A stretch of 64,000 nucleotides of DNA from Lytechinus variegatus (GCF_018143015.1 NC_054748.1:16681356-16745355), one strand, 5' to 3'. Shown: positions 29,937 to 43,747, numbered from the stretch's first letter. The notes: generated by a model not told the origin, from the letters alone. Translations and numbers: made by a program.

Positions 29937-32900
29937 CTGGAAGACAGAAGAGGGAGAGAATCAGGTGTGAGACAGTCTGCCGTGAGGTTGCACGGGCCTA
30001 ATCACAACTGGCAGGCCAAAGATATTCATTCGAGCCAACCCATAGCTCATTTTTTAATTTGATATTGCTGATTGACAAAAATGCATGAATGTGACTGAAA
30101 ATCTAAGACTGATTCTAGGAAGGGTACCTACTGAACTTACTTTTTCCCCAATTAGAAAGATATATCACCACTATGGAACTATGTTTTAACAGGCGAAAGA
30201 ATTAGGGCCATTTTATTTTCTCAAGTGATGAATTTGATCCCGTCAGGTGTAGTCTTCATAAATGCTGATTTATTTTTAAAATGAGCCGGTCGAGGTACCC
30301 TTTTCTGGTCAGATATGGAATGTCAGACATTTATCCTATCCACTGGTAGTAACCATTAAACCCTCGAATTTCCTCCTTATTTCCTTTGAATTCTTTTTAG
30401 GTGCCACTTTATCACACGAGTCTATGGGGGAAAAAATTAGGCCTGTGATGCCGTGATCATTAGCCTTTCAGTCACAGGTAACATGAAAACTGCTTCTGCG
30501 CATGCGGATGCCGCAACCCTACCGCGCTCCAACTCCCTGACTTTCATGGCACTCTTCTGAAAAAATCACCTGTTTTGGTGACAGAAGATATTGATCTCTC
30601 AATAGAAAATAAAAGGTAATCATAATTCCTTGACGGAATAATTTCCTCGTCGTGTATAGGAGATATTAATTTAAGCGTCATGAAAAAAAGGTGGCCGGAC
30701 ATGATCTATGGGACAGAAATTCTAAAATTGGAGGGGGGGGGGAGGGGGTCAAAGGCCCTCGAGACCCCATCTATATATCAGTGGATTATATAAATTTGCG
30801 AGTAAACATTCAAGCGTGCTTGTTGGAGAAAAGTCGCCAGACCCATATATACGTTATTTCATGCCTAGGACATGTACGATGAAATCTGAATATGAACATA
30901 AATAAGAGGGAGCAAGAACGATTGAGAAGCAACACACGCAATAAAAATGTTTACCTCATATGGGGTTAAAACCTTGACGGCACGTGAATGTTTGTTAAGT
31001 AAAATGATACCAAATACTGTGTAAATTTTTATACAATGTTGCATTGGAATTTACTGATGAGACATGCGTTTTACGTTACGTGGGACAACACCTTACACAA
31101 CAAACACGTCTGTCCCCTTTTCACGAAATATTGGGTAAATACTCTTCCTTTTCTCTACTGAAGCGTTTGAACCTCTTTTCATTCCACCCAAGTCCCTCAT
31201 CTTTCCGTTCCGTTGGGAATGAGTAATGATTGTCTCATTCATAAACCTTTTATTGCGTAACATGAGGCCTTCGGACTAAATATCAACGCTAATATCTAAT
31301 CACCCCTTTTTTATTGAACGCATGCATTTTATGTAAGTTCCAGCCTTCGTTTACTGCACTACATAATTGCAATCCTTACAGATAAAGTACTGTTGGAGGC
31401 TGCGTAACTGATGAACATATAGAATGAATGGCAGAGATTCTAAAATATCATTCTGGTGATAAAAAACCTCCTTTTCCAACAACTAAGAATTCATATTGCA
31501 AGTGATAAATGTCTGTAGAAGAATATTAGTTCGTTATTGTAATTGTTTTATATATTTGTCAAATAAATTCCGTGTATGTAAAATAGACACTTTCACGGGA
31601 AGTATTTATAACAAGTCCAATGCCTTTGAGAAGTAATAGGGCAATATTCCAGGAAATTCAATATTTCCTCAAAGCCTCATGCACAATATAAGCGAAATGC
31701 CTATAATACACAGACGTCGAACCAAAGACATTTTAAACAGGTTGCAAATAACATTGGATTTACAATTACCCTTTTGTATCAACATATATATATATATATA
31801 CACCCCCACACACGCATGCTCGCACCTTGCGCCCACACCCACACACTTTAACAGAGACAACATCGTATGTACAAGCAAACACTAACTGTAATGTATACAC
31901 GTATACGATATGATTATGATGAAAATGAGTGTTCCATCCAGTCTCCCTTTCCTGATGTTCGAGAATTTTCTTTTAGCCCCTCCCCCACCTTTTTTAAAAG
32001 GAGTAAGAAACTTTTGTAACATATCCAAGAAGAAATACACCGATTAACATGATTAAGCTCAGGTTTCGTAAAAACGGCAATCAGTTATCTCATACCATTA
32101 TAACTACCAAAGTGTGTAATTTTGTACCATTTCACATGTGGATAACAAATCGGTTTTTATCTGAATACTGTTATATGCTATCGATAAAAAAACGGGGTAT
32201 CTTTCCTCTTATCAAACAGTATACACAATTACATACACAAAATGTCATCATGCACAACATATCATCGTATAACAGGATAGGCCTATATATATTGCCTTTG
32301 GAGTGGGGCTGCTCCTGTAGAAAACCCCTTTTTTTGGGGGGGGGGTTGAGGGGGGGGGGGTGATGTCTTTTTTTGTTCCAAACTAGCACCCCTCTTCAAA
32401 GATTGTTCCACGGCCCCTGCTTTTACATGATATAATTGAGGCAGAAGTCTGCTTGAGGTCTGAGACGTTCATCCGCGTGCTATGCAATCTGGAAAGGTTT
32501 ATCTAAAAATAATTCCTTTTCATGATTTTAATCATGCACAACGTTTGTATATCAAACAGAGAATGATAAAATGAACTACTTTTTCTTACCATCTCAAAAT
32601 TGTCCCTCTGGAGTAGCGAGTCTAGTTTCAGACTTTATGTTTTAAGCTGTAAAATAAGGATTTTTATATTGTAAATCACGATTTCTCTTAGAGGGGGAAA
32701 ATGATATCTTTAAAAGAGTTTTATTCCTGCGATGTTTTCGATGACATATGCAATTTTTTTCGTTATTTCAATTATTTCCCTCCCCTCGTTTCATTCACTT
32801 TTCCCCTCCTCTTATTTTTTTTTCTTTATATACGCCTCTCCGTCCTCGCCCTTTCATGGGATAAATAGGGGATGGCTCTAAAGTCTGTAAAAAAAAACCA

Positions 32901-34283
32901 GGACATTTTTTAAGTCTATCGAAATTTTGCTTCAATTTTTGATATGTATATCTTGATGTTAATAGATGCTCTGAAGTCTTATCAAAAGTTTGCCTTTGAA
33001 AGACATTAATCTTATTGTCAAGGGGTCATTGATTCCTTGAACAAGTTAAATGTGTGCTTGGCAGGGTGGTGGGAACAATTTCAACAGGGGTGGTGGTTTA
33101 AATTTGACACCCCCCCAAATAAGATTTCACTTAGAAATTAAGCTCCTTTTGATTAAGAGAAATTTAACAAGCAAGATAAAAAAAGGGTTTTCGCTACCAA
33201 ATTAAGGTAGTTTTTCTTCAGTATTCAATTTTTAACATACGTAACAGTTTTCCAGGGGTGCTGCCTATGATGAATAATACACGCATCACCCCCCGGGAAG
33301 TCTTGGGGGTTTCCGAAGCACCCTCGCTTCCCAGGAAAATATTCATGTCTTTCAAATGCACCACAACCTTTGTAGCACACAATGAAAGTATTTGAATAAA
33401 TTACAAGCTCTTTCATTAATAATGCACATTCCCTCACCTGGGTTGACAGGTCAATTTTTTTCATACATGAAAGGGTGCTAAAAGATAGTTCGATGAAAAT
33501 GCAAAACAATGCAAGTAAATCAATGCTTTGTAAATGAAATTTGAAATCCTCATTCGAAATTTATGGCAAAGAAAATGAAAAGCTTAAGAGGAAGTCTGCT
33601 GATTAGCAAGATGTCTGATCGTCAATATTTTCTCAGTTTCTGGAATTTCTGCCATTTGGCGCAAGCCTTTTTTGAACCCCTGAAAAAACGTTCTGTGTGC
33701 GCTCAAGCATGAACGAAGCTTATTTTTTTAAATGACATTTTAAAGATAAGACTTCAGAGCATCTATTGATATCAAAATGTACATATCATAATTTGAGAAA
33801 AAATTGATAGACTTTACAAAACTGTCCATTTTATACGCACTGTATAGGCCCTCGTATAGCCACCCCTCTCTACAGCTATGACTATGATTTAACACGTAAA
33901 TGTTAGTTTGAATTACTGGTGTGTGCCCTATATAGCCGGAAAGTCCACAAAACCGACAAAGGTAAAATCCTATCATGTCATTCCCTTCTGATATGTATTC
34001 AATATCTTCTTGCTTTTATCCGTAAGATAAAATCATATAAAATTTCAAAGAAAAAGTACAGATGGCTATCTAGTCACCCCAGCAATCAATTGAAACAGTT
34101 ATTTTTTTTTAGATTGTTTTGCTTCATGTTTACTTTTTGCGGGTTAAATGAAACAATAGGTGATTATCGGTTGACACCCGGGTATCACTTTCGTTATCAT
34201 CTCAATTTCAAACATCTATCTCAATATTTTGTTCCTCGAATTCAGCCAAGCGGATATGATATGTGAAAAAGTCAGTTTGCTAA

Positions 34284-34360
34284 GTCAGGTGGAGGTGTCG
34301 TGGTGCCTGATTAACACACGAAAGTCTAGGGTTCGACTCCCGGCTACGCCAAAGGGGAAG
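34284..34360 (+). repeat. tRNA-derived SINE fragment
   Basis: GGAGGTGTCGTGGTGCCTG and the B box GGGTTCGACTCCCGGC. Stems are only partly paired, so it is a SINE head, not a tRNA. Confidence 0.6.
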
Positions 34361-36969
34361 GCCAATACATAATACATGATCATTTATCATCCACTGAACA
34401 AATGAAAACTCTTTATTTATTATTTGTATCAACGTGGGCACATTTTAAAAAACTAAGAGAGATTAAAGAATCTCCAAGTTAAAATCTTCTAAATTTAATT
34501 CTTATATATAAAAAAGGGGTTATTTTTAAGACACAAAACCAACTTATACATTTCTTCTGGGAACAAAATTGAAAGTAAAGTGTCCAAGCACAACATTGGG
34601 ATGACTTTTGCTCATCTTTTGTGGTTTGTTCAATTTTTGTTAGGTTTTGCTTTTCAGAGTTATTTTAATTATAACAGATCAAGGTTTGGTCTATTTGTTA
34701 CCAGATTTTGATGGGATTTCTACGTCAGCGTTTTGCTCAGTGAAATTATAGCTCTTTTTATTTGAAAGTAATTATTTTCAGCCCGGAGTACCCCTTTAAA
34801 AAGGCACGTGAGCATCTATTTTTTATTCATAAGTACTGGAAGTCCATGAACTTGTGAAATCGTGCCTTTGCCATGTTTGCTGCATAAACTAATTATGATA
34901 ATGTCCAAGTTCATGTTCCTTTGTCGAATTCATTGCAGGTCATTTAGCGTATACGATAAGGAGGCGACGGTGTGACCGGGGCATAGATATGCACATGTAG
35001 ATGAATAGAAGCATAGCTTCGGTCACACCATGACACATGACATTGTCATGTTGTTTAGTAGATAAAGATCAAGGAGAGAAGTGAATGACACCTCAAATGA
35101 CCTCATGATCCAGGGTAATTTTCCGATTGAGCACAACATAACCGGTTATTGTCATTTCCACACATGTTTACAACCAAAGGTTCCAAACATGCCAAATATA
35201 TTCTTATAAAACGCTCATTTCGAGTTCAGGTCGAGTCAACCCTTACATAAAAATATTGAGTTGCTTTCAAACAAATAAAAACACTTAATTTCATCATAAT
35301 AAGATGCTTTGTTTATTACATTTTCATTTCTTGCGTATTTTCACAAAAGAGTGATTTGGATGTCATTTACGCTACGAAAATGAGAGTGGTAATATTATAT
35401 CACATACCCATATACCTTTGTTATCATATCATTTTTTAAATTCATTTATATTTTCCTGCAATAAGTTGAAACATATTTTCATTCCTCAAGGAGCAAGTAT
35501 ATAAGTCATATTTGCTAATTTCATTGTTAATATATGCAATATCTTTTACTCATCAATGCCATTAAAATTGAAATATTTGATTATTACCAAATGAAATACT
35601 CCCAAATAGTTGATGCGTGGCATTAGTGGTTCTTTCGTTTGCACAATATGATTTTCATGTTAAAATCATTTGTTTCGTAATGTGAGTTTTTCTTTATAAG
35701 TCATTAGAAAAATGTATTATTTTCATCTGATTTTCATGTGACCAATAGTTTTATGGGAGTTTTCATTTTTATCTAGCATTTTTCATTGGCAGTATCGGGG
35801 AATTCCACAACATCCGTCAACAAACTTTGATTACTATAGGGGAACGTCTCATTTTAGCCATTTCGATAAGATAATTGGTATTCCCACAATGGCAGTGATT
35901 TTGTGACATTCTTATTTCACGTCATAAAATTATTTTCACTTTATTTTCACTTTTTTTACATCAATTATACACGAGAATAGGCAACCGTAACTCATTTTTG
36001 AAGTGAATTTCGCAACTTCCCTAACTTTCTCTATAATTCTCGGGAAATATGAAACGAACTCGAAAAGAAAGCGATAGTGTTTTTTTTTCGTCTGCTTCAG
36101 ATTCGATTATCCAGACCCACGATTCTCGTCATATGACTTTGTCATACCGATGCTCAATGTCACGTTGAAGTATTTATGGTTCGTATTTATAATTACAGCG
36201 ATGTTTTAATAGTTTGTGTAGCAGTGAGAAAAGTTAAGGAAAGTTAAAGTTAAGAAAACACACGTTACATCATTTCTAGCATGTAATTTCCAAAATGTAA
36301 TAGGAGCGCCTTAAGCACCTGACAAGGTGGATATGTGCGCAATATAAATATCCTATATCATTAATTTTAAATACTTCAAATAACCAAAAGGATCCATAAA
36401 TCTAAGGACCTAATTGAGCAGTGTGAGTCAAATCGATTTTGATAGACTTTGGAAGGTACATGTATCATGTTAAACAATCAAGACAGTGTTAGATTCTGAT
36501 AGGACGTTATGAATTAATGTAATAATAGCTTCATTTTAGAACGAATCACTTCCTATTTCCTTTATTGGTATGCAGCAGGAAGCAGTGTCGTATAGCGAGC
36601 CATAATGATTGACAATGATTGAGGTGGCCAAACATGGCGTGTGTGGAGGAAATATCTAAAAGTTTTGCGAAAGAGTGAAGCGAGTGAACAAAGAATTTGC
36701 CTTGTTAAGACGAAAATCTATTTTCATGCCGTTTGACATAAATGCAGCAAATAATATGATATTTTTTGTTATTTTCGCATTCATTCATTCATTCATTCAT
36801 TTTCTTTCTTTTCTTTCTTTGGTCGTAAACTATTGTTATTAGTTTGCCCCTGGAATAACAAACTTAAATATTCATACAGACGGAAAGAAATACCCGGACA
36901 AGCATGACAAGCAATTTGACAAGGAGAAAAAAAAGGTTTAGTCATAAAACAAGTGGCATGCCTCTGGTC

Positions 36970-38034
36970 GTCTCACCTGCATCACGCGGTTCAATATACA
37001 TGTACATGTAGCAGCACTGCTGAATTTGAATAGTACTCTAACTCGCACAAGATGTTCAGTGATACATGGTTACTCTTATGTCCACTTTTTATGAACTAGA
37101 CCAATAAACTTACAGAGATATGATGGTTATTCAACAAAAAACCCCAACATGGCCAAAGTTCATTGACCTTACATGACCTTTGACCTTGATCATGTGACCT
37201 GAAACTCGCACAGGATGTTCAGTGATACTTGATTACTTTTATGTACAAGTTTCATGAATCAGATCCATAAACTTTCAAAGTTATGATGGTAATTCAACAG
37301 ATACACCCAATTCGACCAAAGTTCATTGACCTTTGACCTTGGTCATGTGACCTGAAACGCGCACAGGATGTTCAGTGATATTTGATTACTCATATGTCCA
37401 AGTTTAATGAACTAGACCAATAAACTTTCAAAGTTATGATGGTAATTCAACAGATACCCCCAATTCGGCCAAAGTTCATTGACCCTAAATGACCTTTGAC
37501 CTTAATCATGAGACCTGAAACTTGCACAAAATGTTCAGTGATGCTTGATTACTATTATGTCCAAGTTTCATGAATCAGATCCATAAACTTTCAAAATTAT
37601 GATGGGAATTCAACAGATATCCCCAATTCGGCCAAAGTTCATTGACCCTAAATGACCTTTGACCTTGGTCATGTGACTCATGCAGGATGTTCAGTGATAC
37701 TTGATTAACCTTATGTCCAAGTTTCATGAACTAGGTCCATATATTTTCTAAGTTATGATGACATTTCAAAAACTTAACCTCAGGTTAAGATTTCGATGTT
37801 GATTCCTCCAACATTGACCTTGGTCATGTGACATGAAACTCTAATAGGATGTTCAGTAATACTTGATTAACCTTATGGCCAAGTTTTATTAACTAGGTCC
37901 ATATACTTTCTAAGTTATGACGTCATTTCAAAAACTTAACCTCAGGTTAAGATTTGATGTTGACGCCGCCGCCGCCGTCGCCGCCGCCGGAAAAGCGGCG
38001 CCTATAGTCTCACTCTGCGTCGCAGGTGAGACAA
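36970..38034 (+). repeat. Tandem array (~155-170 bp units) with DR1-like sites, bounded by GTCTCACCTGC ends
   Basis: About six units containing TGACCTTTGACCTTGGTCAT, GTGACCTGAAAC, GGATGTTCAGTGATACTTGA, CATAAACTTTCAAAGTTATG and AATTCGGCCAAAGTTCATTG (repeat starts near 37030, 37200, 37355, 37525, 37680, 37830). The outer ends GTCTCACCTGC and GCAGGTGAGAC are inverted, and the right end has a CCGCCGCCG run. TGACCTTTGACCT is a perfect direct repeat with 1 bp spacing of the nuclear-receptor half-site. Confidence 0.85.
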
Positions 38035-38521
38035 AAAATGAGGATCATCTTGGAAACGTAAAATTTGACAAGGAAGAAAAAAAAGGTTTTTACAATAAAA
38101 TATTAGGGGATAAATTGTGTAAAAACGGCATATATACTTAAACAAAATATTGATTATGGTTGTCGAGGAAGGGGGGGGGGGGAGACAGGCTGGATGCCCC
38201 CCCCCCCTGGATCTGCCACTGGCTGTTATATAGTATAGTATGAAATTATTCAGTTTCGAACATGGTTTGGGTATCAATCGGGGTTAAGGTCTGGGACCAG
38301 TTGATGGTCCAGAGGAAAATTTTGCAAAAAAACCCCAAATATTTTATATGTATGTTTTATTGAAATAAATCGACATAATGACATATTTACAAGATTGTAA
38401 TTATTAAAATAAGGAGGAAATACAAACAAATTATGAGAAAAAAGGCAAGGCATCTAAAATATCAATAAACAGCGATTCGCAAAATGGGGCAGAAAGAAAA
38501 GCTTACATAAGCCTCTTCACG

Positions 38522-38800
38522 ATAATAATAATAATAGTTGGCATTAAAATACGTTTTTTGCCTGAGTGGTACAAAGCACTGCTATTATTACCCCGGCTTC
38601 AGCTGGCGCTCAGTGCATGCAAGGACTTAATCCTGCATGCCGGGTACCCAATCATCCCACCAGAGACGAGTGCAGCATTATGTGTGGATAAATTTCTTGC
38701 TGAAGGAAAACACGCCATGGCTAGGATTCGAATCTACAACACTATTTCTGAAAGGCGAGAGTCAGAACCACTCCGCCATGCACTTGTCTCGAAAACAACA
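38522..38800 (-). repeat. tRNA-derived SINE
   Basis: Minus-strand head with GGCGGAGTGGTTCTGACTCT and B box GATTCGAATCCTAGCC, body with CCTTCAGCAAGAAATTTATC, and an ATT tail at 38522-38538. Same broad family as 4457-4745. Confidence 0.75.
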
Positions 38801-40309
38801 AGAGCCAGGGGTTACCCCGAGGAAAGTTCCGTTAGATGGTAAATACCAACAACGGGTAGAAAAAGAGGAGTTTTAAAATTCTACATTATAAGGATTTCAA
38901 AGTCGGGGGGGGGGGGTAATATTCATAATGTCATTTGGTTAACTTGACCCTTTTCCTATTTATTGAACCTGGTTTTATTCTCTTGGACTATTAACCGACT
39001 TCAATTCCACTCCACTTTACAGTCGGCAGTTTGAGTTTCCTGTGTTTTGTTGGTGTGGTTTCTATTTTCAATTGGTGGAGACGTGACGGTCTGGTACCGT
39101 GTCCTCAAAGTTCTGTCCTGCCCATCATTTTAAACCCTAAAAAATCATTGTAAAAACACTTAAAATTCCTGCTACAAGTTATGGTGAAGATTGGGAAATG
39201 AATCAGAGCCGTAGTCAGGAATTCTAGGGGGGGGGGGGTCTGTATTAGAAAAAAAGAGTGACGCTTTCCCCGATTCGAAAAACATTTCAGTTGCAATCGA
39301 CTGATTTGGGACGGCGGGGGGGGGGGGGTCATTGGATAAACCCTAAAACTGTCTATCTACCAAGCTAAAATAAAAGACCCCCCTCGTTCTTTTTTCTTCT
39401 ATCCCTTTTTTTTTGCTGTTGGCGAGAGGCGGGGTTCAGCAGAAACCAGGTTACCCCTGGTTTCCGCCCTGTGAATTGCACTGAACATCCATTTGAACAG
39501 TCTTATGTTACACTGACTGATTGTGAAATTTACTGTTCATCAGGTTTTTAATCCGAACTCAATCTCATTTATGAGTAAAACGAGTGAGACAATTACAAAT
39601 AGGCTTCAGTCAACAATCACACAGTGATAATTGGCATGGCTTGCGCGAAAGCAGGGGGGGGGGTTCTTATTTTTAGTTGGCAACAAGTCAATTTGACTAT
39701 TTTCGCCATCATATATATTATATTATTAATGTTTGTTTTCTTAGAAAAAAAAAGAAAAGAAAAAAAGTAAATGAATAAAGTAGAATTCAAATATTTATTT
39801 CTTTTTCCTTTTTTTTCTATGTTATTTTTTTCGCTCTTTTTTAGCTTTTTCAATATTAGGATATCTACTTGGATTCAAAGTCCAGTAGGTGTGTCTCACA
39901 ATTTAAAACCAGGGCCTTTACTAAAAAATACGTTATATTGGCCTACTAGTATGCAAGTAGGATGGAGATGACAGAGAAAGGAATAGGGAGAATCACAGCT
40001 CCAATCCAATCAGCATGAAAAAGATCGTAAATTGGCAACTTCAGCATGTCCTCTCCGTGTTGCTGGTCAATATTTATTTACTCATGTATATACCAATAAA
40101 TAAATGGTTATTAATGAATGAAAAGTATCCCTCCTGTCATGCCTATTTACGAAATCATAACCCCCATTCTTTATTTCGTTTTCAGTAATTCAACTTAGCT
40201 ATTTGGAACTCTAAATTGAATAAACTTTGGCCTAATTAGTTCCCGTCTGTGCTGCTTGTGATATCTTACTGAGTAAATTTGAGTATCGAGTTTCTTGCAC
40301 GAACATTTA

Positions 40310-40460
40310 GAGGTGCCGTGGTCGAGTGGTCTAGGGCACCTGGCTATACATGAAAAAGTCCGGGGTTCGATCCCCGGCCGTGGCAGCTGTGCCCGTGAGC
40401 AAGTCATTTAATCTACAATGCTCTCTTATCTTGCTTTCAAATACATGGAAATGCTATGCC
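40310..40460 (+). repeat. tRNA-derived SINE
   Basis: Head GAGGTGCCGTGGTCGAGTGG, B box GGGGTTCGATCCCCGG, then body TGCCCGTGAGCAAGTCATTT. The T stem has a mismatch when folded as a tRNA, so it is read as a SINE. Confidence 0.75.
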
Positions 40461-41462
40461 TTATTGGTAACTAGGTGTGAACTTAAAAAAAGAATATCAT
40501 TTACAATGTCAACTTTAAATTTGGGATTTCGCCCGATGTAAAACAAGGGAGTAAATTTTGAACTCGTGAGAAAAGAGGAGCAGTCGGGGGCTTGTCTGTA
40601 GGCTGAGACACTGATTGAAATTTTGATCAGCGAGTGTCTCCAAGCAGAGACTAGCACATGCCTTCAGTACACAAGGCATGAGTCGGCTGAACTCGAGTGA
40701 AGGGTTTGCACAGCAGACTAGTCGGGGGCACAGTCCTTATTAAATTATTGTAATAACTCATCAATTTTAAAATTTCTTCTCACCCCTGGATAACATGTGC
40801 CTGTCGCGTGACGTCCGGTTAGAATTCCCGATTTATGTTATCAATGCAAGGTTGTGTGCTTTGTCACGGCTTTGTCATGCGACATAGCTTGAAGTTATTA
40901 GCCAACATAGCCAATATGTAAATTAAAAACAGAAATATCATTTTTGATAAACTGATGGACATTTGAGGGAAACATGGGGGTCATGCGTCATAAAAAAAGT
41001 TACACAACCAAGAATAAAATAGGGTGGAAAAGAGAATGAAAAAAGGGGTAAAATATGAGGTTAACACCTGAATTTCTATTAAATCTATTAAAAATTAGAT
41101 TTTCATTTCAAGAATGTCATAATTTTTGCTCGATTGCTTTGATCCCTTTGGACTTTGAAATTTTGCCGCACCCACCATATTCAGCGTCCAAAAAATGTTT
41201 GCCTCATTCATACGCCACCGTTCTGATAGTAAGATATTGCGTGCACACAAGCTATTATTAGAAATTTGACATTCAGTTCACATCACAGATTTATGTGGTT
41301 TGAATTCAACCCATCAATGACAAGAATATTTTTTAACCTCGCAGGGGATGTGTCTATCGAAAGAGATCCGGTGTAAATTTTGATTCTTGATATCAAAGGA
41401 CAAGTCTACCACAACAAAGTTGATTTGAAAAAAAAGAGAAAAATTTCGACAAGCATAACACT

Positions 41463-41745
41463 GCAAACCACTGGCAGAACCAGGGAGGCACAGCCGGCAC
41501 GTGCCCCCCCCCCTTGAGAGGCACAATTAACATTTGTAAAGTAAAAATGCCGCTGAAACAGAAATGTGCACCCCCCCCCCCCTCCCTTTGACAGTGAAGA
41601 CTTTTTCCCGTTTTTTGGTCAATATTTTTTTGCGTGAACGAAATCCCCTAATTTTTTTTTAAAACCATTTTTTTTTGCTTTAAAATTTTTCCTCGGGAAA
41701 ATGTGCACCTCCTTTTGACAAATTAATCCTAAATCCGCCTCTCCT
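41463..41745. repeat. Poly-C-rich element (GAGAGGCACAATTAA family), copy 1
   Basis: CTGGCAGAACCAGG, CCCCCTTGAGAGGCACAATT, AATGCCG(C/T)TAAA...ACAG, then a second C run. A related copy is at 56985-57190. Inserted into the older MITE at 41393. Confidence 0.65.
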
Positions 41746-42174
41746 GCAGACTTCATCAAAATCGGATTAAAAAAGTTATGACATTTTAAAGTTTAGCGTA
41801 ATTTCACAAAATAGTTATATACACATCATGATCGGTATGCAATTGGGCAAACTGATGACGTCACCCACTCACTATTTCTTAGGTATTTTATTCGTGAAAT
41901 AGGAAAAATTCAATTTTCTTCTCATTGTCAGTGAAACAAAATTTTATTCCTCCCTGAACATGTAGAATGACCATTACTCTATGGTGGAATAATATTGGTC
42001 CTCTTTGTCAAATCTGTAAAAATTAAAATATTTTTTATTTCAATCAATACAAAAAAATACTGAGTTAGAGACATCATCGACTTTCTCATTCTCATATCAC
42101 TGAGACGTGCCTATGTTAACTGTTTTGTAAAAAATAGGCGAAACTTAAAAATGTCATAACTTTCTTATTTACAT

Positions 42175-42318
42175 CATAGGCGGCGGAAGCGGGGGTACAG
42201 CCCCCCTAAATTTTTTGTTGATAACTTTTTTTTTTGCTTGTCAAATTTTTTACCTTTGTCCATCACAAAATTCCAGGTGGACCCCCCCCCCTGCTTTTTT
42301 TGGCTTCCGCCGCCAATG
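42175..42318. repeat. hAT-like MITE, GGCGGCGGAAGC ends (copy 2)
   Basis: CATAGGCGGCGGAAGC ... GCTTCCGCCGCCAATG with the exact 8 bp duplication ATTTACAT on both sides (42167-42174, 42319-42326). Inserted within the MITE at 41393-42345, whose sequence resumes on the other side. Confidence 0.88.
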
Positions 42319-42363
42319 ATTTACATCCGATTTTGATGAAATTTTCAGCGTTTATACGTACAT

Positions 42364-42735
42364 ATTAAAAGGCGAGTTCAACACGGCTCGCGGATCTCGA
42401 ACGGAAGAAGAATTATGACGTCGCAAATTAAACGCGGGAAATTCACCGCCGGAATCGAATCTTGTCCGTGCGAACAACAACAATGCCAAAAGTGAAAGCG
42501 CGCGCAGTGACCTGGTCAAGAGAGTTCGACACGGCTTTCTGTTTACACACGAAAAAATTGCCGAGTCTGACTCGGCTCGCGGGTTGAAACCTACGATTTT
42601 GGCGGATCAAAAAAGCCGTGTTCGACACGGCTCGCGGATCACACTGATCGCGTTTACACAGCATAAAATTGCCATGTTGAGCACGGCTCGCGTGTCGAAC
42701 CCCCGAGCCGTGTCACTGTGTAAACACGGTATTTG
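42364..42735. repeat. CACGGCTCGCGG reiterated element
   Basis: CACGGCTCGCGGATC and close variants recur at about 42379, 42563 (diverged), 42628 and 42683, with GAGCCGTGTC in inverse near 42704. Apparent reading frames on both strands follow the repeat. Likely a non-autonomous element. Confidence 0.6.
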
Positions 42736-42762
42736 TCATTCGGCAGTGCTTGAAGTTATTGT

Positions 42763-42927
42763 TAATACCTTGGTCACATTTGTTCTACGGCGGCCGTACG
42801 GCGAGTCGAAAACAGCCGTTTTAACATTTTTTGTCCAACTACATATGGTGCTTTGAATCAAAATTAATAAAACGGCTGTTTTCGACTCGCCGTACGGCCG
42901 CCGTAGAGCAATGCGGCCAAGGTATTA
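42763..42927. repeat. Palindromic MITE with TAATACCTTGGTC ends
   Basis: Arms of about 60 bp: TAATACCTTGGTCACATTTG and TCTACGGCGGCCGTACGGCG mirrored by CGCCGTACGGCCGCCGTAGA and GCGGCCAAGGTATTA, around a 40-45 bp centre. Confidence 0.9.
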
Positions 42928-43747
42928 CTATTTAATCGCATTTTGACATTATGTATTGTATGCACACAGCAAGTAGGTCTATTTCCAAAGAGGTGAAGTT
43001 CCTCGAAAGTTCTGTGCCAGTATTTTGAAAACGATATCATCCTGTTCAACGTATTCAACTTCCGTTATTTTTAAGCTGGCATTCCAATTCTATTGTTAAA
43101 TAAACAAGAAATGTTTATTTTTCTTACTGATAAATGGGAACAAAATCACTGGCAGCGTTCCATAAAAAAGCTTTGTCAGTGATTTTCACCGACAAATGTT
43201 ACATAAATAACAAACTCTCTGTTGTGACATAATATACACGTTCCATTCAGTTTGTGGGTTAATGAGGTTTTTGCTTCTATATACCCATGTGCATATTTAT
43301 TCTCGACTCGTAAATTTAAAACACCAATAAGCTGTCCTTTTCAGGATTGGCCAAAAGCCTAATACCGTGATTACTAATTCCATGAAAAGGACTTAAGTTG
43401 TTCTTATTGTGCTCGTGGGCAGTGGCGTAACTGTAGAAAACAGTTTCTTGTAACCCCCCCCCCCCAAAAAAAAAAAATGAGGACGAAAATCACCAGTACT
43501 CCCGAAAAAAGTAATTTTCTGACAAGCATTGAACAAGTCATCAAAAGTATACCAAGGGGGAAGATACTCTGCCCCACCTCGTCCCCTTCGGGTAAGTTTA
43601 TGAAGATTGGTATGTAAACGTCGTCAAGCGCTGGAAGCTTTATCATTCGTATTAATCTCCCCCCCCCCTCATCGATATGATAGCTCTTCTTTACCAGGGG
43701 AGGTAGCCACTTCAATTTTTAACTGATTCTCAAGCGAGCTCATCACA

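Larger units (their letters stand above)
41393..42345. repeat. Long MITE interrupted by two later insertions
   Basis: Starts AAAGGACAAGTCTACCACAA and contains CTTCATCAAAATCGGATTAA and, inverted, ACATCCGATTTTGATGAAAT. It is the same family as 51584-52366. It is split by a poly-C-rich element at 41463-41745 and by the hAT-like MITE at 42175-42318. The right end is truncated. Confidence 0.7.

Noticed and set aside
40310-40385. Possible tRNA gene
   Set aside because: The T stem is mispaired and the sequence continues into a SINE body, so it was listed as a SINE.
42443-42856. Overlapping open frames on both strands rich in Arg
   Set aside because: They are products of the CACGGCTCGCGG repeat and the adjacent palindromic MITE.
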